Assembly (NCBI RefSeq): GCF_000170755.1
Contig: NZ_ABCK01000008.1
Location: 146,657 to 210,656, forward strand
DNA length: 64,000 nucleotides
DNA from: Lentisphaera araneosa HTCC2155
GTDB lineage: Bacteria; Verrucomicrobiota; Lentisphaeria; Lentisphaerales; Lentisphaeraceae
Direction: 5' to 3'
Shown here: in pieces, positions 34,701 to 42,755 of the stretch
How positions within the stretch are numbered: the stretch's first letter is position 1
How the letters are laid out: each line of letters starts with the position of its first letter
Translations under genes and position numbers: made by a program
Notes under the pieces: generated by a model
What the model was told of the DNA's origin: nothing
The model's database searches: none
Seen by the model: the letters and a program-made list of their open reading frames with translations, nothing else

Positions 34701-35931
34701 CGAAGCCACGACCACCCTGCAGAACGGGAGCAGCTTTGGCTACATAAAAATTGCCGGCGGCATCGGTATGGAGATCAAAAGTGAATTCGTGAAAATTTTT
34801 GGTGATTTTGCAATCGTTATTGAAGTTCTCGTAGAAGTCGGCTTCACCATCGTTATTAAAATCGTGGAGGCGGGTGATTTGGTCCTTGCCACTGACGTAA
34901 ATCACGTCATCGACAATGCGTAGCCCTAAAGTTTCATTCATGCCCGCGGCATAGCGTTTCCATACGATGTTTTTGAGGTCTTTGTCAAGATTGGAAGCAA
35001 TCCACACATCGCCATTCCAAGTACAGAAAGCAGCGCGTGAGCCATCTGAAAAATAATCAAAGCCACCAAATTTCATGACCGAGCCCCAGGGATTCCTTTC
35101 AGGGATGGGGATCTGATCAACTGCAAAGATGTCGGATTCGAAGTCATTCAATTTCCCTTGGGCCTTTACGGTTTGAGGCCAGCGAGTTTTTCCACCCTGA
35201 GTTAAAGCTTTTAAATCCATCGCAGCTAGCGAAGGAGCTGGAGAGCCTTTTTTGTATGAGATGGCGAATTTTAAGTTTTTAGAACCAGCAGGGATGCGGA
35301 TGAATTGAATAGCTCCCTCTTTTTCCAGCTTCATTGAAGTAGTATTGAGCTGAAGGCTGGGCTCAGGGCTATCCAGTACTTTGAGCAGAAGCTCTTCTTT
35401 GGCGACCGCAATATTGAAGTGACGCACAAAAGCCCCGTCTTTCATTGCAGGCATTTCTAAGATGGCGCTTTTCTGATCGCCAACTGTGTAGGAAAAGACC
35501 ACCTGCTCATTGTGACGATATGTACCTAGGAATTTCACATAGTGATGGGGTAGTGGAGCGTAGTCAAAGTCACGAGGGTCATTCCATGAACTCTTATAAG
35601 CCCATGCTAAACTAGGGGCTGAATTAAGCAAGACTTCACTTTTAATATTTGAGTTGCCACCATGGGAACCATTCCAAGGAGTTCCGTTAAAGTTGATCCT
35701 ACCTTTGGCAACAAAACGCAAGTTCATACTGCCCGAATCGTAGTAAGCTGAGTATTGGTCTTTACCTTGCCCCATTAACACGGACTTACCGCGCAGGATT
35801 GTGTCATCTCCGAGACTGACAACTTGTGATGAGACTTGGCTGAAGTCGTAGGATTCGTACCATTGTTTCGCTTGTGCGGAAATCGCACAAAGCCCAAGTC
35901 CTAGAGCTAACTTTGATGCTCGCTTCAGCAT
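31756..35931 (-). CDS. Giant exported multihaem protein: DUF6797-like, beta-propeller, PA14, five CxxCH
   Basis: A 1391-residue protein with a signal peptide (1-21). The N-terminal third (GSHGGNSNIKSEV, WNDPRDFDYAPLPHHYVKF) resembles DUF6797; residues 280-620 look like a glucose/sorbosone-dehydrogenase-type propeller (LGLRIVDDVIYVSGKDQI, APGGMSINAEGTIATTGENEG). A PA14-like domain follows (about 810-900, FTAIYNGHLIVTEKEKVHFQ). Five haem c sites are near residues 923 (CISCH), 1020 (CISCH), 1112 (CIDCH), 1187 (CNACH) and 1307 (CIICH). It should act outside the inner membrane in sugar oxidation or electron transfer; substrate unknown. It is directly downstream of the DUF1080 lipoprotein gene (1-base gap). 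Confidence 0.85.
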   Translation of the reverse strand: MLKRASKLALGLGLCAISAQAKQWYESYDFSQVSSQVVSLGDDTILRGKSVLMGQGKDQYSAYYDSGSMNLRFVAKGRINFNGTPWNGSHGGNSNIKSEVLLNSAPSLAWAYKSSWNDPRDFDYAPLPHHYVKFLGTYRHNEQVVFSYTVGDQKSAILEMPAMKDGAFVRHFNIAVAKEELLLKVLDSPEPSLQLNTTSMKLEKEGAIQFIRIPAGSKNLKFAISYKKGSPAPSLAAMDLKALTQGGKTRWPQTVKAQGKLNDFESDIFAVDQIPIPERNPWGSVMKFGGFDYFSDGSRAAFCTWNGDVWIASNLDKDLKNIVWKRYAAGMNETLGLRIVDDVIYVSGKDQITRLHDFNNDGEADFYENFNNDCKITKNFHEFTFDLHTDAAGNFYVAKAAPVLQGGRGFDKTHDNHGVIFKVSKDGQHSEIFASGLRAPGGMSINAEGTIATTGENEGTYVPACKINYLEKGDFAGVIHPGNGKKESEGYKKPLCFIPMNRDNSGGSQIWVPKNSWGDLGGKLIHLSYGQSKAYTTFQEKVNGQVQGGVVALPIRLMSSGMRIRFNPKNTDSAIITGFKGWQTNASRMSAINRVRYKGNKMIRPLEVKATTQGLYLTFNEMLDPETLKNVNNFSVQRWNYVYSEQYGSGHFATNTPQEELDKFKTTESKRVGRIGFSRNQEGEKVYVTALKLMRDGKTVFLKLHDMKPVDNMKVVYQLKTAKGKDLNSEIINTIYNLSPDDSQVPDMVSVKEMELQDKINNYPVGITVEMKGKHVWEYDNKVARLLNIQLKKDELPSPFLMSGAFTAIYNGHLIVTEKEKVHFQTELTGALRFELNGKVIFDENKNGELIKSSMIELDPGAHDLRLSFKSDTAKKSYFNLKWQGSKFPLEPISPNNLRYSTGATSDEFQSHRKGRMMIAEARCISCHKSESKELMPELAQMDSPSLENAGGRLHKSWMAEWIANPKNLNKHAHMPKVVLNKQEAKNIAEFLASDIQADKSAALTGNSKRGSELFYDLGCISCHTRPEEKNQKGERLLLSNVANKFKPQALKEFLMSPEKLYKWTKMPNFSLSDDEAIDLASFLLKRAKGPKMAEFKADAKVGHKLFRERGCIDCHGGKESSMLSTIPFEQIKGQQKGCLSRKPKINFGISRKEMEPIRKVFAQKAHSLKNHSPSEFAERQFKTLNCNACHSRDNASAKWQKYANEIKDLKTHYKDKGHLDQSRPQLTFVGEKIKEGTIKKYLDGSLDYDSREWLLARMPSFPARAEMMAKSLAYQHAQQGKKDSLNADKNIIAVGKKLVGTSGFGCIICHDIGKEKAIAAFEVKGVNLKYTADRLGKDFYMRWMLNPAHIVPNTKMPKYADEKGKSPLPDYNNDAAKQFEAIFEYINTLK

Positions 35932-35932
35932 A

Positions 35933-36634
35933 TTATTTTAACTCCAAAACTTTAAGGTTTTTGAACCAAACCACATCGTTGTGGTCCTGTAGTCCTAAGT
36001 GTCCCTTTTTGTTCATGCCAAAACCTTTCCAGTTTTTAAATTTGCTTTTACCCACGAGTTCTTTCCATTCATCGGAGTGCATGACGATGTCCACAGTTTG
36101 AATTCCGTTCTGCCATACTTGTAGGTGACTCTTGTTGAGTAAGATTCTAACTTGGTTCCACTCACCGGCTTTTTTGTGCGATTCAGCAGGAGAAGTAATC
36201 ATATCGTAGAGCGAACCTGAGCGGTGATTCGGTTTTTTACGATCGTTATGTTTTTCATTGTCGAGAATCTGAATTTCCGGTGCATGAGAATAAATGCGCT
36301 TGCCCTTTTCGTCGGCGAGGATAAAAATGCCGCTATTGCCCGCTTCAGAAATTTTCCACTCCATACGGAAATCAAAATTTTCATACTGCTTTTTAGTCAT
36401 GATGTCGCCACCACCGCCACCCGAGAGCTTCATAGTGCCTCCTTCAACGACCCATTTTGGATTAATATCTTGTTTTTTGAAATTTCTCCACTGGCTCATA
36501 TCCTGACCATTGAAGAGAAGTTGCCAACCTTCTTTAGCCTCGGCTTTTGACAAACTATTATCTGGGATCGGTGTACTTGTACAGGAAGTGATAAGTGCAG
36601 TTGTAGCAATTGAAAGGAAAGCGAGGAATTTCAT
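35933..36634 (-). CDS. DUF1080 (3-keto-disaccharide hydrolase family) lipoprotein
   Basis: A 233-residue protein with a lipoprotein signal and lipobox (LITSC, Cys18). The DUF1080 jelly-roll domain begins GWQLLFNGQDMSQWRNFKK and has SGGGGGDIMTKKQYENFDF, EWKISEAGNSGIFI and EWNQVRILLNKSHLQVWQNG; it ends GHLGLQDHNDVVWFKNLKV, all family features. Members are now called 3-keto-disaccharide hydrolases, which split oxidised disaccharides or glycosides. Next to a propeller/haem protein that may oxidise sugars to the 3-keto form, an oxidise-then-cleave pathway is plausible. First gene of this unit; divergent from the esterase at 36889. Confidence 0.92.
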   Translation of the reverse strand: MKFLAFLSIATTALITSCTSTPIPDNSLSKAEAKEGWQLLFNGQDMSQWRNFKKQDINPKWVVEGGTMKLSGGGGGDIMTKKQYENFDFRMEWKISEAGNSGIFILADEKGKRIYSHAPEIQILDNEKHNDRKKPNHRSGSLYDMITSPAESHKKAGEWNQVRILLNKSHLQVWQNGIQTVDIVMHSDEWKELVGKSKFKNWKGFGMNKKGHLGLQDHNDVVWFKNLKVLELK

Positions 36635-36733
36635 GTGGTACTCCGTGTATTTTTATTTAGTTGCCCTCGTATATAAGCGGAAATCGCAAACGTTACGGTG
36701 AATCTTTAAAATAATAAAATTTTTTTGGAGCTA

Positions 36734-36748
36734 ATGCGAGCTTTTGCG
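36734..36748. promoter_or_regulatory. Small inverted repeat TTGCGA/TCGCAA in the DUF1080/esterase gap
   Basis: Perfect 6-base arms separated by TCT in the 254-base divergent gap. It could be an operator. No regulator gene is adjacent, so only suggestive. Confidence 0.3.
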
Positions 36749-36888
36749 ATCTTCGCAAGTGAAAAAGTGGTGAAATAAATAATAAAAACTCACTGCTTCA
36801 TTAGTTTGTGTTGCTATTAAGTTATATTAGTTTTTGTCACTTTTATAATTTTTTTTCGTATTCATTGTAAAACAATTAAAGGATGACC

Positions 36889-37731
36889 ATGAAATATTTC
36901 TTAATCGCTATCTTATCTATTTCTCTTTTTGCTCAGAAAGACCTTAAAGATATTACCTTTGCTATTACAGTTGAAAAAAAATTAGAAATGGACATCTATT
37001 TTCCTAAGGGCAAGCAGGAAAATAGACCTATGCTGATGTGGATTCACGGTGGAGGCTGGAAAGGCGGTAGCAAGAAGGATTGTAAGTTACAGTGGCTCAC
37101 GGAGTATGGTTATGTGGTTGCAAGTGTTTCTTATCGTTTTTCCCAAGAAGCTAAGTTCCCTGCGCAAATTCACGATTGTAAAGCAGCACTAAGGTTTTTG
37201 AAAGCAAATGCCGTAAAATATGGCTTGGATAAAAAACGTTTTGCAGTTGGCGGATCAAGTGCTGGCGGACAGTTGGCGGCTTTGATGGCTACCTCTTCAG
37301 GAGATGATTTTTTAGATGGAGAACTTGGAGATTATAGTGAGGAAAATACACAAGTATCAGCAGTTATAGATTTTTATGGAGCTAGCGATTTTCTTTTACG
37401 TGAAAAGAATCAACCTGAAAAGGTTAATAAAAAGGGAGGGGTAGTTTACGAGCTTTTAGGTGGAAACATTCAAGATAAAAAAGATCTCGCCAAGAAGGCG
37501 TCAGCGGCATATCAGGTAGATCATAAAGATTCACCTATTTTGATCATTCATGGATCTAAAGATCGGGTTGTTCTTCCTGGGCAATCCAAGCGGCTTCATG
37601 AGGTCTACCAAAGTAAAGGTCTAAATTCACAATTACATATTTTAGAAGGGGCTAGTCATGGTGGAAAAGCTTTTGGGGATGAGGAGGTGAAAAAAAATAT
37701 TTTGAAATTTCTAAAGGCAAATGGTGTTTGA
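36889..37731 (+). CDS. Secreted alpha/beta-hydrolase (BD-FAE-like)
   Basis: A 280-residue esterase/lipase with signal peptide (MKYFLIAILSISLFAQ). Oxyanion motif WIHGGGWKGGS, nucleophile Ser in GGSSAGGQLAAL, acid in HGSKDRVV and His in GASHGGKAF. These carbohydrate-active esterases act on acetyl or feruloyl groups of polysaccharides. I prefer ATG 36889, 5 bases after AAAGGA; the ATG two codons earlier would overlap that site. Confidence 0.9.
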   Translation: MKYFLIAILSISLFAQKDLKDITFAITVEKKLEMDIYFPKGKQENRPMLMWIHGGGWKGGSKKDCKLQWLTEYGYVVASVSYRFSQEAKFPAQIHDCKAALRFLKANAVKYGLDKKRFAVGGSSAGGQLAALMATSSGDDFLDGELGDYSEENTQVSAVIDFYGASDFLLREKNQPEKVNKKGGVVYELLGGNIQDKKDLAKKASAAYQVDHKDSPILIIHGSKDRVVLPGQSKRLHEVYQSKGLNSQLHILEGASHGGKAFGDEEVKKNILKFLKANGV

Positions 37732-37747
37732 GTAAAGAGTGGAGTGC

Positions 37748-38035
37748 TTACTTAAGGTAGCGGTATTCCTGTTTCGGCATGAGTGCAACTTTTATAGTCT
37801 TTACTTCAGGGGCTTTTTTCGGCTTATATGAGATTATTTGAAGGGTAAGGTTCTGGCCATTTCGTTCGGTAATGGTTCCCTCGCTGTAAATTTCTTTAAA
37901 GAGAGTGTTTTCAATTCTGACTTCACCATTTGATTTCACAATGAGGACACTGTTTTCTGTGAAGTAATGCTTACTGCTATCGAAAGCGCCGCATGAGATA
38001 AGAGTTAAAAGGCTAAGTGTGTATAAAAATTTCAT
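37748..38035 (-). CDS. Small predicted lipoprotein, unknown
   Basis: A 95-residue protein. N-terminus MKFLYTLSLLTLISCGAF carries a lipobox (LISC, Cys15). The remainder is basic with short beta-like segments (NSVLIVKSNGEVRIENTL) and matches no family I know. It faces the plus-strand esterase gene tail to tail. Likely sits on the periplasmic side of a membrane. Function unknown. Confidence 0.65.
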   Translation of the reverse strand: MKFLYTLSLLTLISCGAFDSSKHYFTENSVLIVKSNGEVRIENTLFKEIYSEGTITERNGQNLTLQIISYKPKKAPEVKTIKVALMPKQEYRYLK

Positions 38036-38092
38036 TGTTCCTCAAGTAATAGTTTTTTGAATGTAAGTGGCCATTTATATAGAGACAAATAG

Positions 38093-38125
38093 AAAAGCCC
38101 TAATCGTGGTTCGATTAGGGCTTTT
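38093..38125 (-). terminator. Strong rho-independent terminator of the charged-repeat gene
   Basis: A 14-base perfect stem AAAAGCCCTAATCG / CGATTAGGGCTTTT with a 5-base loop, T-rich at the minus-strand 3' side. It lies 30 bases downstream of the stop at 38155. Confidence 0.88.
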
Positions 38126-38154
38126 AAAATTAGAAAATTGAAGTTGAGGAGGAC

Positions 38155-38673
38155 TTATGGACGCTGGGGTTCAATGCCCTCTGGTTTTACGTCTTCAATC
38201 TTTTTCTTTTTACCACCATTATCTTCACGTTTACCTTTTTTCTTTTCCATGAAGGCTTTTTTATCTTCGTCGCTCATGTTTTCCATTTTAGCTTGCATTT
38301 CAGCACGTTTTTTCTTCATTTGCTCAAAGAAAGCCTTCTTTTCTTCTTCACTCATGCCTTCGAGTTGTTTTTTGATTTCTTCTTTTCCTTTACCATTCAT
38401 GCCGCCTTTGCCACCGCGTTTTTTACGTTGCTCTTTAATGAAGGCTTCTTTCTCTTCGTCACTCATGCCTTTCATTTTTTCTTGCATTTCGGCACGACGT
38501 TGTTTCATTTTTTCTTTGAAGGCCGCCTTTTCTTCGTCACTCATGTTCTGCATGCGTTTTTCCATTGCGGCTTTGCGATCACCGCCTTTATTACCTTTGC
38601 GTTCTTTTTTTTCTTCGGCAAACATGCTGTGGGCTAAAAAGAGAGATAATGTGATAATAAATAATTTTTTCAT
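38155..38673 (-). CDS. Exported charged-repeat protein
   Basis: A 172-residue protein. Residues 1-20 are a signal peptide (MKKLFIITLSLFLAHSMFAE), which is why I start at ATG 38673, with AAGGAACTC just before; 22 more codons upstream would bury it. The mature part is extremely rich in Lys/Glu/Arg/Met and has four repeats beginning [NG]MS[DE]E[DE]K, each followed by x-AF and a basic-acidic helix with RRAEMQ in two of them. Two glycine-rich insertions interrupt it. It resembles Spy/LTXXQ-type periplasmic helical proteins in spirit but not in clear motif. Ends with a strong terminator; sits behind the DUF1501 gene. Confidence 0.7.
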   Translation of the reverse strand: MKKLFIITLSLFLAHSMFAEEKKERKGNKGGDRKAAMEKRMQNMSDEEKAAFKEKMKQRRAEMQEKMKGMSDEEKEAFIKEQRKKRGGKGGMNGKGKEEIKKQLEGMSEEEKKAFFEQMKKKRAEMQAKMENMSDEDKKAFMEKKKGKREDNGGKKKKIEDVKPEGIEPQRP

Positions 38674-38757
38674 TTTTTGAGTTCCTTTTTTGAGTCTGTA
38701 AAAGCTATATCGCAGTAAAGATGAATGATCTTTCACCAAATATAAAAAAACGTTTAT

Positions 38758-40098
38758 TTATAATAGAATATCTTTGGCCACATCGCCATAGACATCGGTA
38801 GGGCGGAAGTCACGACCAGCGTATTTATAGGTTAAATTTTCATGGTTTAAGCCAAGGATATGCAGAATGGTCGCGTGCCAATCGTGGATAGAGAGTCGGC
38901 CTGCTACAGCTTCGTAGCCAAATTCATCTGTGGCGCCATAGCGGAAGCCACCTTTGACTCCGGCACCAGCCATCCAAGTCGTGAATCCTTTGGGGTTGTG
39001 GTCGCGTCCATCCATGTTAGGTGACTCAGGTGTACGCCCAAATTCAGTACACCAAACCACGAGGGTGTCTTTTAAAAGTCCTCTTTGCTTTAAATCAGCG
39101 AGTAAACCTGCAATAGGCTTGTCGATTTCGCTACAACGTGCCGTGAGGTCATTTTTCAGGTTCGAGTGATGATCCCAGCCACCATGGCCAAGCTCGATAT
39201 AACGTGCACCCGCTTCAGCAAAGCGTCTAGCAAGGAGGCATTGGCGTCCCACTTTTGAAGTGAGGTCATTATCCACTCCATAAAGAGCCAGTGTTTTTTT
39301 CGATTCTTTACTGATGTCTAAGATTGCGGGCATGGAGCTTTGCATACGGAAAGCCATTTCATAGGAGTCTTGAACCGCATTGATTTCAGGACTGTGTTTA
39401 TCTTTTTGGAGCTTGCGTTTATTGAGGGCTGAAATAAAATCGAGTTGGGAGCTTTGAAGTTTTGTGGAGAATTCTTCATTTTTGATATTTGGGAATGAAG
39501 CAGGGTCTCCAGAGGCACGATTCCCACGAATAGATCCTCCGACGGCGGTTCCTTGGTATTTAGAAGGAAGGAAAGCACTACTAAAATGGGCACCAGCACC
39601 TGAATTGGGGTTGAGTGTAATAAACCCAGGGATTGATTTATTCTCACTTCCCAAACCATACATGACCCACGCACCGAGTGAAGGGCGAGCGAACTGCACA
39701 TTGCCCGTGTGGATTTTAGTCTGTGCTTGGGGGTGATTGGGTTGGTCAGTTGAATGACCATGAAGTAGGCAGAGCTCATCAGCTTGCTGACCAAGGTTAG
39801 GGAAAAGAGTCGAGAGCGGTAAACCGCTTTTTCCGTAGCGTTTAAATTCCTTGATCGGGGGCATGAGCTTACGGCCGTATTTACCGCGCTTTTCAGCGTT
39901 TTTAATGAGGCTAGGTTTGTAGTCAAAGGTGTCGACGTGAGAGGTCGCGCCACCCATGTTAATGACAATGACACGTTTGGCTCTAGGAGTAAAATGAGGT
40001 TTTTGTGGGCTTTGTGAACTAGAAAATGCATTTATATTAAGCCCAGTGAGGGCAGCTGTTGAACCTAAGTTTAAAAATTGTCTACGATTAAAATTCAT
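38758..40098 (-). CDS. DUF1501 domain protein (Tat-exported)
   Basis: A 446-residue member of the sulfatase-like DUF1501 family. The N-terminus NRRQFLNLGSTAALTGLN is a twin-arginine-type signal. Family features: RVIVINMGGATSHVDTFDYK (about 38-57), LCLLHGHSTDQPNHPQAQ, YIELGHGGWDHHSNL and VVWCTEFGRTP, followed by GRDHN, with the metal-binding His/Asp residues. In PVC bacteria it is nearly always paired with a DUF1549/DUF1553 protein, as here (9 bases upstream). The biochemical role is not established. Confidence 0.95.
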   Translation of the reverse strand: MNFNRRQFLNLGSTAALTGLNINAFSSSQSPQKPHFTPRAKRVIVINMGGATSHVDTFDYKPSLIKNAEKRGKYGRKLMPPIKEFKRYGKSGLPLSTLFPNLGQQADELCLLHGHSTDQPNHPQAQTKIHTGNVQFARPSLGAWVMYGLGSENKSIPGFITLNPNSGAGAHFSSAFLPSKYQGTAVGGSIRGNRASGDPASFPNIKNEEFSTKLQSSQLDFISALNKRKLQKDKHSPEINAVQDSYEMAFRMQSSMPAILDISKESKKTLALYGVDNDLTSKVGRQCLLARRFAEAGARYIELGHGGWDHHSNLKNDLTARCSEIDKPIAGLLADLKQRGLLKDTLVVWCTEFGRTPESPNMDGRDHNPKGFTTWMAGAGVKGGFRYGATDEFGYEAVAGRLSIHDWHATILHILGLNHENLTYKYAGRDFRPTDVYGDVAKDILL

Positions 40099-40107
40099 AT
40101 GGATCTC

Positions 40108-42558
40108 CTAGTTGAGGTAGCGGAATTCGGAACTAGCAAAAAGTGCTTGGACGATAGCGGCTAAAGATTGAGTTTTTCTATCGTTTGAGTTTTTCTGACG
40201 CATTTCAGAACTTTGATAAAATTTTTGATAGAGTTGACGAGCTCCAATGAGTTCACCTGAGTCTGGGCTTCTGCCAAGACAAATAATAAAAGCAGTTTTG
40301 ATTTGCTTGTCGAGTTCGGAGCTGTGATTTATGAGCCTCTCTGCAGTTAGTTGGCTACTATTGATCACGAAGTCATTGTTCAACATATAGAGCGCCTGGG
40401 CAGCATTGTTGTTGACTTCGCGTTGGCTCGTAGTTGTCATCGACTCGGGAAAATCAAAAGTTTTTAAAAGGTCGGGCAGGAAGTCGCGAACAACGGGGAG
40501 GTAAACTGAGCGATAAGGGGCGCCGATATCAATGTTTAATTGATTGGCTCGACCAATGGTGGTTTGGCCTTTTTCGGCTAATTGAGAACCTGTGGGTTGT
40601 GAGACACTGATTTTTCCTGATATTTGAAGGATTGCATCTCTAAAGGACTCAGCTTCAATTCGTCGTTTATCCATTCTCCAAAACTGTTTGTTATCGGGAT
40701 CGAGTTTGAAGTTATCTGAATTAAATTCTGAATTACTGCGATAAGATCTGCTAAGGACGATACTCTTAATAATACTTTTGACTGACCAATTATTGGTCAT
40801 GAATTTAAGGGCTAAATAATCCAATAATTGCTGGTTAGTGGGTGCCGATCCAGTAGTTCCAAAATCATCGGGGCTCCTAACGATGGCCTGACCCATGAGT
40901 TTCATCCAGATGCGGTTTACCATCACTCGAGCTGTGAGAGGGTTTTCCTTTGAAGTAATCCAATCGGCGAGTTCTAAACGACCATTGGAGTTTTGGTTTA
41001 TGGTGATATCGAAAGGTCCAAGGACTTGCACTAAGCCACGCTTAATTTCTTGTCCTGGACGGTGAACTTCGCCTCGTTCGAGTAATTTAGCATTCGTTAA
41101 AGTACTTGGTTGAACGCCCATGCAATAAGCTACGGCTTGCCCAGAGCTATCGACGGAATTGATTTTTTCTTGAAGGGCAAAATACTTGTTTTGGGAACGA
41201 GCAATGTCTCGTTGAATTTGATTGGCGTCGACATTTTGCATATTTCGCGAATTCCGACGAGCCATACGGGCTTTCTGCATATCGTCCTCAGCATTTTTTA
41301 ACTGAGACTTAAGTTGACTGAGTTCGTTTGGGCTCATAGGTGAGGTGACATTTTTCGCCATACTCACAGGGAGTTTGATATGAGTGCTGGGATGTCGGTT
41401 TTGAGCATTGGGAGTGGTGCCATAATAGGTTTTTGTACTTTGGAAAATACCCGCCATTGCATAGTAATCGCTTTGGGGGATGGCTTCAAATTTGTGGTCA
41501 TGACAGCGAGCGCAGGCAACTGAAATCCCCATGAGACCTCGAGTGACTAAATCGATTTGTTCATCAACCATCTCGGCATTAAATTTGCGTTTGTCGTCTT
41601 CAGGTAAAGCTTTCGAGCCCATGGCTAAGAATGAAGTGGCCACTAAATTATTAGCCCATTCTTGATCACTATCCGTTTTAATGAGGTCGCCAGCAATTTG
41701 TTCGCGAATGAATTGATTGTAGGGCTTGTCTTGATTGAAAGAATCAATGACATAATCTCGGTAACGCCAAGCATGCGGATAGGTCATGTTTCGTCCTTGA
41801 CCAGTGGACTCAGCGTAACGAGCCACATCTAGCCAGTGGCGGCCCCATTTTTCACCAAAGTGAGGGCTTTGAAGCAGAGTTTGAACTGTCTTGTAAATCG
41901 TGGCATCGGGATCTTGTTGGTATTGCTCTTGAAAAGACGTGAGTTCCCCAGGTGAAGGGGGGAGGCCTATGAGATCAAAATAGAGTCGGCGAGCTAAGTT
42001 GAGGCTTGAGGCGGTGCTTGGAGTACTCAATTTGTTTTCTTGAAAACCTTGATAGAGGTAGCGATCAATCTCAGTTTGATTCCATTGCGCGTTACTATTA
42101 GCTTGAGATGCTTTGTATTCAGGTGTTTGCATAGACCAGAAATTGCGACCTTCGCGAATATCTTTTTCACTCACCGAACTTTTGACGATGATTTTCTCTT
42201 GTTTCCTCGGATCAGGGGCACCCATGAGAATCCACTTTTTGAAATCAGCGATCACGGCATCGGGCATGGGTTCTTTGGGGGGCATTTCAGATATTTCGTA
42301 ATTGATGGCACTCCAGAGTTCACTCTTACCAAGGTCGCCAGGGACAATGGCGGGACCGCTTTCTCCTCCTGTGAGTAAGCCGTGTTGAGAGTCGAGTACC
42401 AGTCCGCCTTTGACTTTGTTTTCCTTGTCGGAATGACAGCGATAACAGTATTTTTCTAGTGCAGGGCGAATTTTCTTTTCAAAGAAAACAATACCTTTAT
42501 TCGCTTTTGCGAAGGGAGCAATAATAATCAGTAGAGAAGTGAGTTGGATTAGTTTCAT
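40108..42558 (-). CDS. PSD1-type cytochrome c protein (DUF1549/DUF1553)
   Basis: An 816-residue exported protein. Signal peptide 1-19; a PSCyt1 haem domain with CYRCH (about residue 38-42) and the EMPPKEPMPD haem-ligand Met; DUF1549 with LARRLYFDLIGLPPSPGE and WGRHWLDVARYAESTGQG, a second apparent CARCHDHKFEAIP haem-like motif (about residue 350), and DUF1553 with ITSKENPLTARVMVNRIW and WRMDKRRIEAESFRDAI. It pairs with DUF1501. Such genes are highly expanded in Planctomycetes and Lentisphaerae and may be linked to degradation of sulfated or complex carbon; the actual reaction is unknown. Confidence 0.95.
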   Translation of the reverse strand: MKLIQLTSLLIIIAPFAKANKGIVFFEKKIRPALEKYCYRCHSDKENKVKGGLVLDSQHGLLTGGESGPAIVPGDLGKSELWSAINYEISEMPPKEPMPDAVIADFKKWILMGAPDPRKQEKIIVKSSVSEKDIREGRNFWSMQTPEYKASQANSNAQWNQTEIDRYLYQGFQENKLSTPSTASSLNLARRLYFDLIGLPPSPGELTSFQEQYQQDPDATIYKTVQTLLQSPHFGEKWGRHWLDVARYAESTGQGRNMTYPHAWRYRDYVIDSFNQDKPYNQFIREQIAGDLIKTDSDQEWANNLVATSFLAMGSKALPEDDKRKFNAEMVDEQIDLVTRGLMGISVACARCHDHKFEAIPQSDYYAMAGIFQSTKTYYGTTPNAQNRHPSTHIKLPVSMAKNVTSPMSPNELSQLKSQLKNAEDDMQKARMARRNSRNMQNVDANQIQRDIARSQNKYFALQEKINSVDSSGQAVAYCMGVQPSTLTNAKLLERGEVHRPGQEIKRGLVQVLGPFDITINQNSNGRLELADWITSKENPLTARVMVNRIWMKLMGQAIVRSPDDFGTTGSAPTNQQLLDYLALKFMTNNWSVKSIIKSIVLSRSYRSNSEFNSDNFKLDPDNKQFWRMDKRRIEAESFRDAILQISGKISVSQPTGSQLAEKGQTTIGRANQLNIDIGAPYRSVYLPVVRDFLPDLLKTFDFPESMTTTSQREVNNNAAQALYMLNNDFVINSSQLTAERLINHSSELDKQIKTAFIICLGRSPDSGELIGARQLYQKFYQSSEMRQKNSNDRKTQSLAAIVQALFASSEFRYLN

Positions 42559-42755
42559 TTGAACCTTGAGTTTATAAGTCTTTATATTCTCAATCTCGCG
42601 AATGAAAGCAAATCTTTCACTAAAACATAAAATTCACGAGATTTTTTCCTCGGGCCAGTCGCTGAGTTGCTTAAGCTGAAAAAGGCTAGGGAAATTAACT
42701 TGAAAAATAGGTCACGTGAATTAGCCTAAGAGCCGTAAAAAATTTTGGAAAAAGA

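Noticed and set aside
38097..38125. Possible tRNA fragment because of a GGTTCGATT stretch
   Set aside because: The bases form the loop and stem of a perfect terminator; no cloverleaf or anticodon arm.
38138..38680. Plus-strand frames opposite the charged-repeat gene
   Set aside because: The low-complexity Phe/Ser-rich translation is the antisense of a Lys/Glu-rich gene; a mirror artefact.
39318..40031. Long minus-strand frame (about 237 codons) inside the DUF1501 gene
   Set aside because: It lies in another frame over a strongly conserved gene and its translation has no family features.
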